DNA of 64,000 nt from Geodermatophilus poikilotrophus (GTDB taxonomy: Bacteria > Actinomycetota > Actinomycetes > Mycobacteriales > Geodermatophilaceae): contig NZ_FOIE01000008.1 of the NCBI RefSeq assembly GCF_900111455.1, positions 150,213 to 214,212 of the forward strand. The letters run 5' to 3'. Numbering within the stretch: the first letter of the stretch is position 1; the number at the start of each line of letters is the position of its first letter. The translations under genes and the position numbers were made by a program. The notes under the pieces are model-generated. The model did no database searches and had not been told where the DNA came from. It was given only the letters and a program-made list of their open reading frames with translations. This document shows, piece by piece, positions 54,782-63,917 of the stretch.

Positions 54782-54794
54782 TACGCTGCGCCGC
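54782..54794 (+). promoter_or_regulatory. Candidate leaderless promoter of the TadE/G-like gene
   Basis: TACGCT (54782-54787) lies 7 nt before the GTG start and no Shine-Dalgarno is present, the pattern of a leaderless transcript. Confidence 0.35.
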
Positions 54795-55226
54795 GTGCGA
54801 CGGGACGGGGACGACGGCGAGCGCGGCTCGACGCTGCCCCTGGTCCTGGTGTGCTGGCTGGTGGCCGCGCTCATGGCCTTCGGCGCGATCGCGGCGTCCG
54901 ACGCCTTCCTCGAGCAGCAGCAGGTGCAGTCGGTCTGCGACGGCGCCGCGCTGGCCGCGGCCAACGCCACGGACGAGGCGGCCCTCTACGCCACCGGCGT
55001 GGGAGCGGCGCTGCCGCTGACCCGCGCCAGCACGCAGGCGGCCGTGGCCGACCAGCTCGCCGACGGCGGGACGGCGCTGCACTCCTGGTCCACCGAGACC
55101 GACGGCGTGGAGGTGGCGGTGCGGTGCACGCGCCACGTCGAGATCGCGTTCGGCTGGCTCTTCCTCGGTGGGCAGCCCCTGGAGCGCACCGCCGTCGCGG
55201 GCGCTCGCGCCCCCACCACCCCCTGA
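54795..55226 (+). CDS. TadE/TadG-like pilus assembly / secretion-neighbourhood protein
   Basis: 143 residues with a charged N terminus (RRDGDDGERGST), one membrane segment (LPLVLVCWLVAALMAFGAIAAS) and a conserved QSVCDGAALAAANA stretch found in the TadG-like N-terminal family of Flp-pilus genes. The remainder is extracytoplasmic with a second Cys (VRCTRH). TadE/G-like proteins are usually pseudopilins beside a tad locus; here it stands alone between a regulatory region and tRNA-Tyr. GTG 54795 is chosen from the -10 spacing. Confidence 0.7.
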   Translation: MRRDGDDGERGSTLPLVLVCWLVAALMAFGAIAASDAFLEQQQVQSVCDGAALAAANATDEAALYATGVGAALPLTRASTQAAVADQLADGGTALHSWSTETDGVEVAVRCTRHVEIAFGWLFLGGQPLERTAVAGARAPTTP

Positions 55227-55280
55227 GACGGACCGCGACCCCCGACCTGGAGTCAGGTCGGGGGCCGCGTGCACCGGGTG

Positions 55281-55362
55281 TGGCGGGTGAAGGATTCGAA
55301 CCTTCGTAGGCTAAGCCGACGGATTTACAGTCCGCTCCCATTGGCCACTCGGGCAACCCGCC
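55281..55362 (-). tRNA. tRNA-Tyr (GTA)
   Basis: Class II tRNA of 82 nt with acceptor GGCGGGT/ACCCGCC, anticodon loop CTGTAAA (GTA), a long variable arm (about 13 nt) and T loop GGTTCGAAT. Discriminator A; CCA not encoded. It is on the minus strand between a TadE/G-like gene and yajQ. Confidence 0.95.
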
Positions 55363-55466
55363 GTGGTGGTACCGGGAGAGCGTACAAGACACCGGAGACC
55401 TGCTCCGGACGTGGCCCCGGGCCCGACCGTGGCGGGTGGACGGCAGAGGGAAGGAGCAACCGACAC

Positions 55467-55958
55467 ATGGCCGACTCGTCGTTCGACGTGGTGAGCAAGG
55501 TCGACCGCCAGGAGGTCGACAACGCCCTCAACCAGGCCGCCAAGGAGCTCTCGCAGCGCTTCGACTTCCGGGGCACCAACGCCTCGATCGCCTGGGCGGG
55601 CGAGGAGGGCGTGACGCTGAGCGCCGACACCGAGGAGCGCGTGACCGCGGCCCTCGACGTCTTCCGGGAGAAGCTCGTCAAGCGGGGCATCTCGCTCAAG
55701 GCCCTCGACGCCGACGACCCGCAGTCCTCGGGTCGCAGCTACAGGATCTCGGCCCGCATCAAGCAGGGCATCGAGTCGGACAAGGCCAAGCAGATCGCCA
55801 AGATCATCCGGGACGAGGGCCCCAAGGGGGTCCAGGCCCAGATCCAGGGCGACCAGCTCCGGGTGAGCGGCAAGAAGCGCGACGACCTGCAGGCGGTGCA
55901 GCAGCTGCTGCGCGGCAAGGACCTCGACGTCGCGCTGCAGTTCGACAACTACCGCTGA
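55467..55958 (+). CDS. YajQ-family nucleotide-binding protein
   Basis: 163-residue UPF0234 protein starting [21 protein letters not shown], with [12 protein letters not shown], the [12 protein letters not shown] segment and [16 protein letters not shown] [18 protein letters not shown]. Two ferredoxin-like RNP folds. A Xanthomonas homologue binds c-di-GMP, notable because two GGDEF-EAL proteins are encoded within 6 kb; binding here is untested. GGAAGGAG lies before the ATG. Confidence 0.93.
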   Translation: MADSSFDVVSKVDRQEVDNALNQAAKELSQRFDFRGTNASIAWAGEEGVTLSADTEERVTAALDVFREKLVKRGISLKALDADDPQSSGRSYRISARIKQGIESDKAKQIAKIIRDEGPKGVQAQIQGDQLRVSGKKRDDLQAVQQLLRGKDLDVALQFDNYR

Positions 55959-56333
55959 GCTGCTGCGCCCTCGCTGGGGCGGTCCTGCGGCGCCCCGGTC
56001 GGTGAGGGGTCCGCAGGAGCGCCGCAGCCGGCCACGAGGTCGCCGGCTGCGGCGCGCGGACGGTCCTCGACCGCTGGCGGTGGGGACGACCGGTGGGAGG
56101 CGACGGACCCCGCCGCCGCGGACCTGCTGCGCCGGTGGCCCGGTGGGTCCGGTCCGGGGGGCAGCCCGCCGACCGCGACCAGCCGGTAGCGGCCGGAGAC
56201 CAGCTGCCCGCACCTCGGGTCGACACCCCCGCGTCCGGTCGACGCCCGGCGTCGGGCCGCCGCATCGAGGGCCACGACGCACTGCTGCGCCGGCAGGATC
56301 CGCCACGGCGTGGCCCGCCGTGGGCCGGGACCG
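55959..56333. other. Convergent gap after yajQ
   Basis: 375 bp between convergent genes. It contains the strong terminator at 56019-56055 and no credible gene. Confidence 0.6.
56019..56055. terminator. Terminator hairpin after yajQ
   Basis: GCGCCGCAGCCGGC / GCCGGCTGCGGCGC, 14 perfect pairs with a 9-nt loop, in the convergent gap; usable by both flanking genes. Confidence 0.78.
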
Positions 56334-57695
56334 TCAGACGGACGCCGGCACGCGGGGCCGGACCCGCGGGACGTAGTCGCCGCGCTCGTCGAGCACGTAC
56401 CGCTCCGCGCCCGCCGGATCGGCGGCGATCTCCCGCAGTGCCTGACCCAGGAGCGGGATGTCGGTGAGGTAGGTCTGCCGGTTCGCGCTGACCCGCACCG
56501 CCCCGGGGAGCCGGTGGCGGGCCCCGGCGCGGACGTCTGCGTGGAACCGCTCGACCTCGGCGTCGGACAGGCCGAGCAGCCGACCCATGTACGGGTGCGC
56601 GCAGAAGCAGCCGCTGCGCGTGCCGATCGCGTACTCGTTGGCCAGCCGGGCGGCCAGCAGCCCGTGCGGCACACCCGCCAGGTTGAAGGCGGCGACCGGC
56701 AGCCGGTCCCCGGTCACCGGGCCCAGCCGGTGCAACCCGGGCACGGAGCGCAGCTCGGAGTCGAGCGCCCGCACCAGGTGGTCCTCGTGCGCGCGCACCG
56801 ACGACCAGCCGTCGCTGCGGAGCTCGTCGGCGGCCGCGGCGAGGGCGACGACCCCGACGACGTTGGGCGAGCCGGCGTCGTCGCGGTCGGGGCCGTCCGC
56901 CCAGACGACGTCGTCGAACGAGACCGCACCCACCGCACCCCCTCCCACGAGGAAGGGCTCCCCGTCGGCGAGGAGGGCACGCGGTGCGACCAGCGCGCCG
57001 GCGCCGAAGGGCGCGTACATCTTGTGGCCCGAGAAGGCGATGACGTCGATGCCCAGCGCGGCGATGTCCACCGGGCGGTGCGGGACCAGCTGTGCGCCGT
57101 CGACCACGACCAGGACGCCGCGCTGGCGGGCCGCGGCGGCGACACCGCGCAGGTCGGGCAGCCAGCCGGTGACGTTGGAGCCGCCGGTGACGGCCAGCAC
57201 GCGGGGCCTCGGGTGCTGGTCGAGCGCGGCCTCGACGGCGGCCACGTCGAAGGTCCCGCTCGTGTCGACGTCGACGACCCGCAGCCGGGCGTGCCGCCGC
57301 CACGGCAGCAGGTTGGCGTGGTGCTCCACCGCCGTGGTGACGACGACGTCGTCCGTGGTGAGGCCGAGGCGGAAGGCCAGCAGGTTGAGCGCCTCGGTGG
57401 TGTTGCGCGGGAACAGCGCGAGGTGCGTGCGCGGGTCGCCGCCCACGAAGCGCACCATGATCTCGCGCGCCTCCTCGTACCGCTTGCTCGTGAGCTGGGA
57501 CCGGATGCCGGCCCCGCGGTGCACGCTGGCGTACCAGGGGAGGAACTCCTGCACCGCCCGGGCGACGACCACCGACGCCGAGCTGGTGGCGGCGGTGTCG
57601 AGGTCGACGTACTGGCGGGGTCCGCCGTCCAGCACGGACACCCACAGGTCGTCGCCCACGTGCTGGCCGGCGGTGAAGGACAGGGGGATCTCCAT
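56334..57695 (-). CDS. Class V aminotransferase, cysteine-desulfurase-like
   Basis: 453-residue PLP enzyme of the SufS/Csd group. From ATG 57695 it shows NTTEALNLLAFRLGL, AVEHHANLLPWR with the His stacking on PLP, GAQLVPHRPVDI, the Schiff-base lysine SGHKMYAPFG, and a Cys in RSGCFCAHPYM at the usual active-site loop. Many such stand-alone proteins have unproven desulfurase activity; there is no sufBCD or iscU nearby. It is divergent from a GGDEF-EAL gene across 128 bp. Confidence 0.88.
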   Translation of the reverse strand: MEIPLSFTAGQHVGDDLWVSVLDGGPRQYVDLDTAATSSASVVVARAVQEFLPWYASVHRGAGIRSQLTSKRYEEAREIMVRFVGGDPRTHLALFPRNTTEALNLLAFRLGLTTDDVVVTTAVEHHANLLPWRRHARLRVVDVDTSGTFDVAAVEAALDQHPRPRVLAVTGGSNVTGWLPDLRGVAAAARQRGVLVVVDGAQLVPHRPVDIAALGIDVIAFSGHKMYAPFGAGALVAPRALLADGEPFLVGGGAVGAVSFDDVVWADGPDRDDAGSPNVVGVVALAAAADELRSDGWSSVRAHEDHLVRALDSELRSVPGLHRLGPVTGDRLPVAAFNLAGVPHGLLAARLANEYAIGTRSGCFCAHPYMGRLLGLSDAEVERFHADVRAGARHRLPGAVRVSANRQTYLTDIPLLGQALREIAADPAGAERYVLDERGDYVPRVRPRVPASV

Positions 57696-57727
57696 GGCAA
57701 CCTGATCGACACCCCGCCGCAGAACTT

Positions 57728-57763
57728 GAACGACCGGGCGGAGATCCCTCCGATGGGTCGTTC
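57728..57763. promoter_or_regulatory. 8-bp dyad between divergent genes
   Basis: GAACGACC (57728-57735) and GGTCGTTC (57756-57763) form an inverted repeat with a 20-bp spacer that itself contains GGAG...CTCC. It lies between the divergent aminotransferase and GGDEF-EAL genes and could be an operator for either. Confidence 0.4.
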
Positions 57764-57823
57764 CTGCGACCGTCGTCACACGCACCGCTCAAGTCGGGGT
57801 GCCTTCCCTCCGATCTGGCCGGC

Positions 57824-59605
57824 ATGAGCGTGCATCACGACAGCGGCCGGACCCGGCCGCGACTCCGCGGGGGCTTCCGGCTGACCTCGCGGGTGTTCTG
57901 GGACATGGCCATCTACATGGTGGGGCTGGGCCTGGTCGTCGGGCTCATCTTCCCGCCGTTCGCCGTGCTCCTCGGTGTGCCCGAGGTGATCACCGACCGG
58001 CCGGTCTTCCAGAGCGCGTGCCTGCTGGCCGGCTTCCTCGTCGGCGCGATGAACTACGCGCTCTGCCGCGGGGTCGTCGGCGGCCGCATGGAGGTGCTCG
58101 GCGGACACCTGCGGTCGGCCACGAGCGTCATCACCTCCGCGACCCGCTCGGGGGACTGGTCCGAGGCGGTGTTCGAGCGGATCACCGTCGACTCGGACGA
58201 CCAGATCGGCGAGGCCGGACGGGCGTTCAACAGCCTCCTGGGTGCCGTCGAGGGCCGCAAGGACCTGGAGAACCGGCTGCGCTACCAGGCCTTCCACGAC
58301 ACGCTCACCGGCCTGCCCAACCGCGCCCTGTTCATCGAGCGGCTCGCCGCGGCCGATGCGCTCCGCCAGCAGGACGGCACGCCGTCCGCCGTGCTCTTCC
58401 TCGACGTGGACAACCTGAAGGCGGTCAACGACAACCTCGGTCACGAGGGCGGCGACGCGCTCATCAAGCTCCTCGGCGAGCGCATGGTGCGCAGCGTCCG
58501 GGACACCGACACGGTGGCCCGCCTCTCCGGTGACGAGTTCGCCATCCTGATCACCGGCCCGGGCAGCGCCCACCAGGCCGAGCGCGTCGCCCACCGCATC
58601 CTCGAGTGCCTGCGTGCCCCCATGCAGATCGGTGGGCAACGGATCCGCACCGGGCTGAGCATCGGCCTGGCGACGTCGGACAGCTGCACCTCGAGCGGCA
58701 TCGGGATGCTGCGCGCTGCCGACCTGGCGATGTACGCCGCCAAGACGGGCGGGAAGGGCCGGCTGGAGGTCTTCCAGCCCAGCCACCACACCGCCCAGGT
58801 GCAGCGCGACGCTGTCCGGGCTCAGCTGTCCGGCGCCCTCGACGCCGGGCAGCTGGAGCTGCACTACCAGCCGATCGTGGACGTCTCGTCGCGGCAGATC
58901 GTCGGCTTCGAGGCGCTGCTGCGGTGGCGCCACCCCGAGCGGGGGCTGGTGTCCCCGCTGGAGTTCATCCCCCTGGCCGAGGAGAGCGGCCTGATCGTGC
59001 CGATCGGCCGGTGGGTGCTGCAGGAGGCGACCCGGCAGGCGGCCGCCTGGCAGGACCGCTCGCCGTTGGGCCGGCTCCGCATGAGCGTCAACGTCTCCGT
59101 GCGGCAGTTCCAGCACCCGGACCTCGTCGGCGACGTGGCCGACGCGCTGCGCCGGTCGGGTCTGGCCGCGTCCCTGCTCACCCTCGAGATCACCGAGTCC
59201 CTGTTCGCCCAGGACATCGAGGAGACGACGCGCAAGATCGCCCTGCTCAAGGACCTGGGCGTCCGGCTGGCGCTCGACGACTTCGGCACGGGGTACTCGT
59301 CGCTCAGCTACCTGCGACGCTTCCCGATCGACAGCCTGAAGATCGACAAGTCGTTCATCGACGGTGTGACGACCAGCACCGAGGGCCACGCGGTGGTCGC
59401 GGCGATCACCCAGCTGGGTCACGACCTCCGCCTGGAGGTGGTCGCCGAGGGACTGGAGACCGGCGACCAGCTCGAGGCACTCCGGTCGCTCGCCTGCCCG
59501 CTGGGCCAGGGCTACCACTTCTCCCGTCCGCTGACCCCGGGCGATGCGGTCAAGTTGATGCTCACCGGGCGCCGGCCGGCTCCCGCGATGCTCGTCCCCG
59601 CGTGA
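57824..59605 (+). CDS. Membrane GGDEF-EAL protein, both domains intact
   Basis: 593 residues: two hydrophobic segments (about 27-52, 62-80), a HAMP-like linker (85-150), GGDEF (155-315) and EAL (325-580). The cyclase motif is SGDEF (235-239) with an RxxD inhibitory site (Arg226-Asp229) exactly five residues before it. The EAL domain has FEALLRW (Glu363), DDFGTGYSS, KIDKSF and EGLE. Both activities look possible; which dominates is unknown. The start codon lacks a strong ribosome-binding site. Confidence 0.92.
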   Translation: MSVHHDSGRTRPRLRGGFRLTSRVFWDMAIYMVGLGLVVGLIFPPFAVLLGVPEVITDRPVFQSACLLAGFLVGAMNYALCRGVVGGRMEVLGGHLRSATSVITSATRSGDWSEAVFERITVDSDDQIGEAGRAFNSLLGAVEGRKDLENRLRYQAFHDTLTGLPNRALFIERLAAADALRQQDGTPSAVLFLDVDNLKAVNDNLGHEGGDALIKLLGERMVRSVRDTDTVARLSGDEFAILITGPGSAHQAERVAHRILECLRAPMQIGGQRIRTGLSIGLATSDSCTSSGIGMLRAADLAMYAAKTGGKGRLEVFQPSHHTAQVQRDAVRAQLSGALDAGQLELHYQPIVDVSSRQIVGFEALLRWRHPERGLVSPLEFIPLAEESGLIVPIGRWVLQEATRQAAAWQDRSPLGRLRMSVNVSVRQFQHPDLVGDVADALRRSGLAASLLTLEITESLFAQDIEETTRKIALLKDLGVRLALDDFGTGYSSLSYLRRFPIDSLKIDKSFIDGVTTSTEGHAVVAAITQLGHDLRLEVVAEGLETGDQLEALRSLACPLGQGYHFSRPLTPGDAVKLMLTGRRPAPAMLVPA

Positions 59606-59639
59606 GCGGACCGCGGGAGCGGCGCTCGCGGCCCCGCCC

Positions 59640-59704
59640 GGGCTGCGGCTCTCTGCAGGGGCCGCCGCGAGCGGGCGAGCGGTGGGAGGCGACGGGGTCC
59701 TCCG
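59640..59704 (-). repeat. Degenerate stop-abutting hairpin repeat after htpX
   Basis: After TGA: CGGAGGACCCCGTCGCC, core CCGCTCGC-CC-GCTCGCGG, then GGCCCCTGCAG. The core is well conserved but the outer arms no longer pair well. Confidence 0.55.
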
Positions 59705-60583
59705 TCAGCGCTGGCCGAGCTCCCGGGCGATCTGCTCGAGCCGGGCGATCCGCTCGGGCATCGGCGGGTGGGTGGCGAACATCGACGCCAGGCCCTGGCC
59801 ACGGAACGGGTTGGCGATCATCAGGTGGCTCTGCGTCACCAGCCGGTCCTCCTGGGGCAGCGGCCGGGCGGCGGCACCCGAGGCGATCTTGCGCAGCGCC
59901 GATGCCAGCGCCAGCGGGTCCTGTGACAACGCGGCACCGGAGGCGTCGGCCTGGTACTCGCGACTGCGGCTGACCGCCATCTGCACCAGGCCGGCGGCGA
60001 GCGGACCGAGGAACACCAGCAGCAGGCTGCCGAGGGCGTTGCCCCCGCCGCGGTCGTCCTCCGACCGGCCACCGAACAGCGAGGCGAACATCGCCATGTG
60101 CGCCAGGTAGGTGATGACCGTGGCCATGGCGCCGGCGACGGAGCTGATCAGGATGTCGCGGTTGTAGACGTGCGACAGCTCGTGCGCGAGCACGCCGCGC
60201 AGCTCGCGGCGGTCCAGCAGCTCGAGGATGCCCTGGGTGACGCAGACGGCCGCATTGCGCGGGTTCCGGCCGGTGGCGAAGGCGTTGGGCTGGTCGGTGG
60301 GACTGACGTAGAGCCGCGGCATCGGCTGCCGGGCCTCCGTGGCCAGGTCGCGCACCATCGCGTACAGCGCCGGTGCCTGGGTCTCGGTCACCGGGAAGGC
60401 CCGCATGGCCCGCAGGGCGAGCTTGTCCGAGTTGAAGTAGGCGTAGCCGTTGACCGCCAGGGCGATGAGCAGGGCGATGAACAACCCGCCCCGGCCGCCG
60501 ACGAGGCCACCGGCGGCGAGGATGAGGCCGCCCATGAGACCCAGGAGCACCGCGGTCTTGAGTCCGTTGCTCCAGCGCTGCAC
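59705..60583 (-). CDS. htpX: HtpX-type membrane zinc metalloprotease
   Basis: M48-family protease for membrane-protein quality control. The 292-residue protein has two N-terminal membrane segments (10-50), the zinc motif HELSH (His134, His138) with a third ligand Glu209 in [10 protein letters not shown], and two more membrane segments (150-200). [14 protein letters not shown] and the C-terminal [13 protein letters not shown] are typical. GTG start. It is divergent from korA. Confidence 0.92.
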   Translation of the reverse strand: MQRWSNGLKTAVLLGLMGGLILAAGGLVGGRGGLFIALLIALAVNGYAYFNSDKLALRAMRAFPVTETQAPALYAMVRDLATEARQPMPRLYVSPTDQPNAFATGRNPRNAAVCVTQGILELLDRRELRGVLAHELSHVYNRDILISSVAGAMATVITYLAHMAMFASLFGGRSEDDRGGGNALGSLLLVFLGPLAAGLVQMAVSRSREYQADASGAALSQDPLALASALRKIASGAAARPLPQEDRLVTQSHLMIANPFRGQGLASMFATHPPMPERIARLEQIARELGQR

Positions 60584-60715
60584 GTCCCGACCAACGCGGT
60601 GCCCGGGGAGGCCGTTCCCCGGCTCCTCCCCCGCAAGGTGCGACCGGGGCCACGGAATGGGGTCGCACCCGACCGGGTTGCTGTTGCCAGGTGCCGGGGG
60701 TTCCCGGCCGTTCCA

Positions 60716-60762
60716 CTGTCACCCGCGTCACAGGTCCGCGGGGTGTGACAGCCACGTAACCT
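60716..60762 (+). promoter_or_regulatory. korAB promoter region with GTCAC dyads
   Basis: TAACCT at 60757-60762 is a possible -10 for korAB. Upstream lie CTGTCAC (60716-60722), GTCACA (60727-60732) and GTGACAG (60745-60751), which form inverted repeats. The half site GTCAC/GTGAC also occurs in dyads at 54314-54364. Regulator unknown. Confidence 0.4.
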
Positions 60763-60785
60763 CGGCCGGTGGAGGTGCACCACTG

Positions 60786-62744
60786 ATGACCACGACTGAC
60801 CAGTCCGTCGTCGCCAGCACGACGGGGAGCCCGGTGCCGTTCGTCAAGAGCGTCGTCGAGCTCGACCGCGTCGTCATCCGGCTCGCCGGCGACTCCGGCG
60901 ACGGCATGCAGCTCACCGGCAACCGCTTCACCAGCGAGACGGCGTCCTTCGGCAACGACCTCTCGACCCTGCCGAACTTCCCGGCCGAGATCCGCGCGCC
61001 GACGGGGACCCTGCCGGGTGTCAGCTCCTTCCAGCTGCACTTCGCCGACCACGACATCATGACGCCGGGCGACGCGCCGGACGTGCTGGTCGCCATGAAC
61101 CCGGCCGCGCTCAAGGCCAACCTGTCCGACCTCCCCGGCGGTGGGCTGCTGATCGTCGACGCCGACGAGTTCACGCCGCGCAACCTCGCCAAGGTCGGCT
61201 ACGCCACCAACCCGCTCGAGGACGACTCCCTGCAGGGCTGGCAACTGGTCAACGTGCCGCTGACCACCCTGACCCTGGAGGCGCTCGCCGACTCCGGCCT
61301 CGGCAAGAAGGAGGCCGAGCGCTCGAAGAACATGTTCACCCTCGGCCTGCTGAGCTGGATGTACCACCGGCCCACCGAGGGGACCGTCCGCTTCCTCGAG
61401 CGGCAGTTCCGCCGCAAGCCCCAGATCGCCGCGGCCAACATCGCCGCCTTCCGGGCCGGCTACAACTACGGCGAGACGACGGAGGCCTTCGCGGTCTCCT
61501 ACGAGATCAAGCCCGCTCCGATGGCGCCGGGCCGCTACCGCAACATCTCCGGCAACCAGGCGCTGGCCCTGGGCATCGTCGCCGCCGGGCAGCGCTCCGG
61601 CCTGCCGGTGTTCCTCGGCGCCTACCCGATCACCCCGGCGTCGGACATCCTCCACGAGCTGTCCCGGCACAAGTCCTTCGGCGTCCGCACCTTCCAGGCC
61701 GAGGACGAGATCGCCGGCATCGCCTCGGCGATCGGCGCCTCCTTCGGCGGCGCCCTCGGCGTCACGACGACGTCCGGGCCGGGTGTGTCGCTGAAGTCCG
61801 AGGCGCTGGGCCTGGCGGTGATGACCGAGCTGCCGCTGGTCGTCGTCGACGTGCAGCGCGGCGGCCCCTCGACGGGCCTGCCGACCAAGACCGAGCAGTC
61901 GGACCTGCTGCAGGCGATGTTCGGCCGCAACGGCGAGGCGCCCCTGCCGGTCGTGGCGCCGCGCTCCCCCGCCGACTGCTTCGACGCCGCGCTGGAGGCC
62001 GCGCGGATCGCGCTGACCTACCGCACGCCGGTCATGCTGCTGTCCGACGGCTACCTGGCCAACGGTGCCGAGCCGTGGCAGATCCCGGACACCGAGGAGC
62101 TGCCGGACCTGCGGGTGGAGTTCGCCAGCGAGCCCAACGCCACCACTGCCGACGGGACGCCGGAGTTCCAGCCCTACCTGCGGGACCCGGAGACCCTGGC
62201 CCGCCCGTGGGCCATCCCGGGCACGTCGGGGATGCAGCACCGCATCGGCGGTCTGGAGAAGGCCGACAAGACCGGCAACATCTCCTACGACCCGGCGAAC
62301 CACGACCTGATGACCCGGCTGCGCCAGGCCAAGGTCGACGGCATCGCGGCGAGCATCGGGCCCACCGACGTCGACGACCCGGACGGGGACGCCAGCGTGG
62401 CCGTCATCGGGTGGGGCTCGACCTACGGGCCCATCGGCGCCGCCTGCCGGCGCATCCGCCGCTCGGGGCGGTCGGTCGCGCAGATCCACCTGCGTCACCT
62501 CAACCCGTTCCCGGCCGACCTCGGCGAGGTGCTGCGCCGCTACGACCGGGTGATCTGCCCGGAGATGAACCTCGGGCAGCTGTCCATGCTGCTGCGCGCC
62601 AAGTACCTCGTCGACGTCCAGAGCCACACCCAGGTGCGCGGGCTGCCCTTCCGGGCCGCCGAGCTCGCCGCGGTCGTGCAGGACGTCATCGACTCCACCA
62701 GCGGCGCCCCGCTCGCCGCCGACCCCAACGGAGGCGCGGAATGA
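60786..62744 (+). CDS. korA: 2-oxoacid:ferredoxin oxidoreductase alpha (fused gamma-alpha)
   Basis: 652-residue subunit of a 2-oxoglutarate-type oxidoreductase using ferredoxin. The N-terminal gamma domain has RLAGDSGDGMQLTGNRF, the alpha part AYPITPASDILHELS, EDEIAGIASAIGASFGGA and GPGVSLKSEALGLA, and a C-terminal transketolase-like domain IGWGSTYGP. This two-gene form matches the oxygen-tolerant KorAB of mycobacteria. ATG 60786 has GGAGGTG about 8 nt upstream. The stop overlaps korB. Confidence 0.94.
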   Translation: MTTTDQSVVASTTGSPVPFVKSVVELDRVVIRLAGDSGDGMQLTGNRFTSETASFGNDLSTLPNFPAEIRAPTGTLPGVSSFQLHFADHDIMTPGDAPDVLVAMNPAALKANLSDLPGGGLLIVDADEFTPRNLAKVGYATNPLEDDSLQGWQLVNVPLTTLTLEALADSGLGKKEAERSKNMFTLGLLSWMYHRPTEGTVRFLERQFRRKPQIAAANIAAFRAGYNYGETTEAFAVSYEIKPAPMAPGRYRNISGNQALALGIVAAGQRSGLPVFLGAYPITPASDILHELSRHKSFGVRTFQAEDEIAGIASAIGASFGGALGVTTTSGPGVSLKSEALGLAVMTELPLVVVDVQRGGPSTGLPTKTEQSDLLQAMFGRNGEAPLPVVAPRSPADCFDAALEAARIALTYRTPVMLLSDGYLANGAEPWQIPDTEELPDLRVEFASEPNATTADGTPEFQPYLRDPETLARPWAIPGTSGMQHRIGGLEKADKTGNISYDPANHDLMTRLRQAKVDGIAASIGPTDVDDPDGDASVAVIGWGSTYGPIGAACRRIRRSGRSVAQIHLRHLNPFPADLGEVLRRYDRVICPEMNLGQLSMLLRAKYLVDVQSHTQVRGLPFRAAELAAVVQDVIDSTSGAPLAADPNGGAE

Positions 62745-63832
62745 CCACCGTCGAACTCGGCATGCCCGCCGAGGGCCCCATCGCCGATGCCATCGCCCGC
62801 TCCCTGGAGACCCAGGGCGAGAAGCGCGCCGAGCTCAAGGCCAAGGACCTCAAGACCGACCAGGAGGTGCGCTGGTGCCCGGGGTGCGGTGACTACGTCA
62901 TCCTCAACGCGGTCCAGAGCTTCCTGCCCAGCCTCGGCATCGCGCGCGAGGACATGGTGATCGTGTCCGGCATCGGCTGCTCGTCGCGCTTCCCGTACTA
63001 CATGAACACCTACGGGATGCACTCGATCCACGGCCGTGCGCCGGCGATCGCGACCGGCCTGGCCGCGTCCCGCCCGGACCTGTCGGTGTGGGTCGTCACC
63101 GGGGACGGCGACGCGCTGTCCATCGGCGGCAACCACCTGATCCACACGCTGCGCCGCAACGTGAACCTGAAGATCCTGCTGTTCAACAACCGGATCTACG
63201 GGCTCACCAAGGGCCAGTACTCGCCCACCAGCGAGGTCGGCAAGGTCACCAAGTCCACCCCGATGGGCTCGCTGGACCACCCGTTCAACCCGGTGTCGCT
63301 GGCGCTGGGCGCGGACGCCACCTTCGTCGGCCGGGCCATGGACTCCGACCGCAAGGGCCTCACCGAGGTGCTGCGGCAGGCCGCGGAGCACCAGGGCACC
63401 GCGCTGGTGGAGATCTACCAGAACTGCAACATCTTCAACGACGGCGCGTTCGACCTGCTCAAGGACCCGACCACCGGCGTGCAGTGGTCGATCCCGCTGG
63501 TCCACGGCAAGCCGCTGGTGTTCGGTCCGGACGGCGCCTCGTGCGTGGTCCGCGACGAGTTCGGCGGCCTGCGGATCGCCGAGACCGACCAGGTGGACGC
63601 CGACGACATCGTCGTGCACGACGCCACCCGGGAGGACCCGTCGTACGCCTTCGCGCTGTCGCGGCTGTCCAGCCAGGACCTCCGCTACACCCCGATGGGC
63701 GTCTTCCGGTCGGTGCCGAAGCCGACCTACGACAAGATGATGGCCGACCAGGTCGAGGAGGCCCGCACCTCCTCGCCGGCCGACCTGGGCGCGCTGCTCG
63801 CCGGCGGAGACACCTGGACCGTCCCGGCCTGA
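62741..63832 (+). CDS. korB: 2-oxoacid:ferredoxin oxidoreductase beta
   Basis: 363-residue TPP-binding subunit. Cys46, Cys49 (CPGCGDY), Cys80 and a Cys in YQNCNIF provide [4Fe-4S] ligands; GDGDA (121-125) to NN (149-150) is the TPP/Mg motif; IYGLTKGQYSPTS follows. ATG overlaps the korA stop (ATGA). A strong terminator follows 8 bp after the stop, so korAB is a complete operon. Confidence 0.95.
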   Translation: MTTVELGMPAEGPIADAIARSLETQGEKRAELKAKDLKTDQEVRWCPGCGDYVILNAVQSFLPSLGIAREDMVIVSGIGCSSRFPYYMNTYGMHSIHGRAPAIATGLAASRPDLSVWVVTGDGDALSIGGNHLIHTLRRNVNLKILLFNNRIYGLTKGQYSPTSEVGKVTKSTPMGSLDHPFNPVSLALGADATFVGRAMDSDRKGLTEVLRQAAEHQGTALVEIYQNCNIFNDGAFDLLKDPTTGVQWSIPLVHGKPLVFGPDGASCVVRDEFGGLRIAETDQVDADDIVVHDATREDPSYAFALSRLSSQDLRYTPMGVFRSVPKPTYDKMMADQVEEARTSSPADLGALLAGGDTWTVPA

Positions 63833-63840
63833 GCAACACT

Positions 63841-63880
63841 CGAGGGGCGCCCGGGGACCGTCGTCCCCGGGCGCCCCTCG
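63841..63880. terminator. Terminator hairpin after korB
   Basis: Perfect 18-bp stem CGAGGGGCGCCCGGGGAC / GTCCCCGGGCGCCCCTCG with a 4-nt CGTC loop, followed by GGTTCTC. Placed between korB and the convergent gene. Confidence 0.85.
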
Positions 63881-63917
63881 GGTTCTCAGTGGTGAGGACG
63901 GCACGCCGTCCCGCGGC

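Larger units (their letters stand above)
54143..54794. other. Intergenic region with dyads and TCCACAG cluster
   Basis: Roughly 650 bp without a credible larger gene. Features seen: a stem TTCGGGC/GCCCCGAA near 54260, inverted repeats GTCAC-N5-GTGAC (54314-54328) and GTGTCAC-N8-GTGACAC (54343-54364), and four TCCACAG motifs (54684, 54728, 54738, 54750). Local base composition from 54160 to 54360 is less GC-rich than neighbours. Frames through it are Arg/Pro-rich. Confidence 0.5.

Noticed and set aside
54315..55274. Overlapping 128-319-codon frames between the peptide gene and tRNA-Tyr
   Set aside because: Arg/Pro/Gly-rich, no conserved motif; several overlap each other on both strands. The TadE/G-like frame is the only one with a recognisable family.
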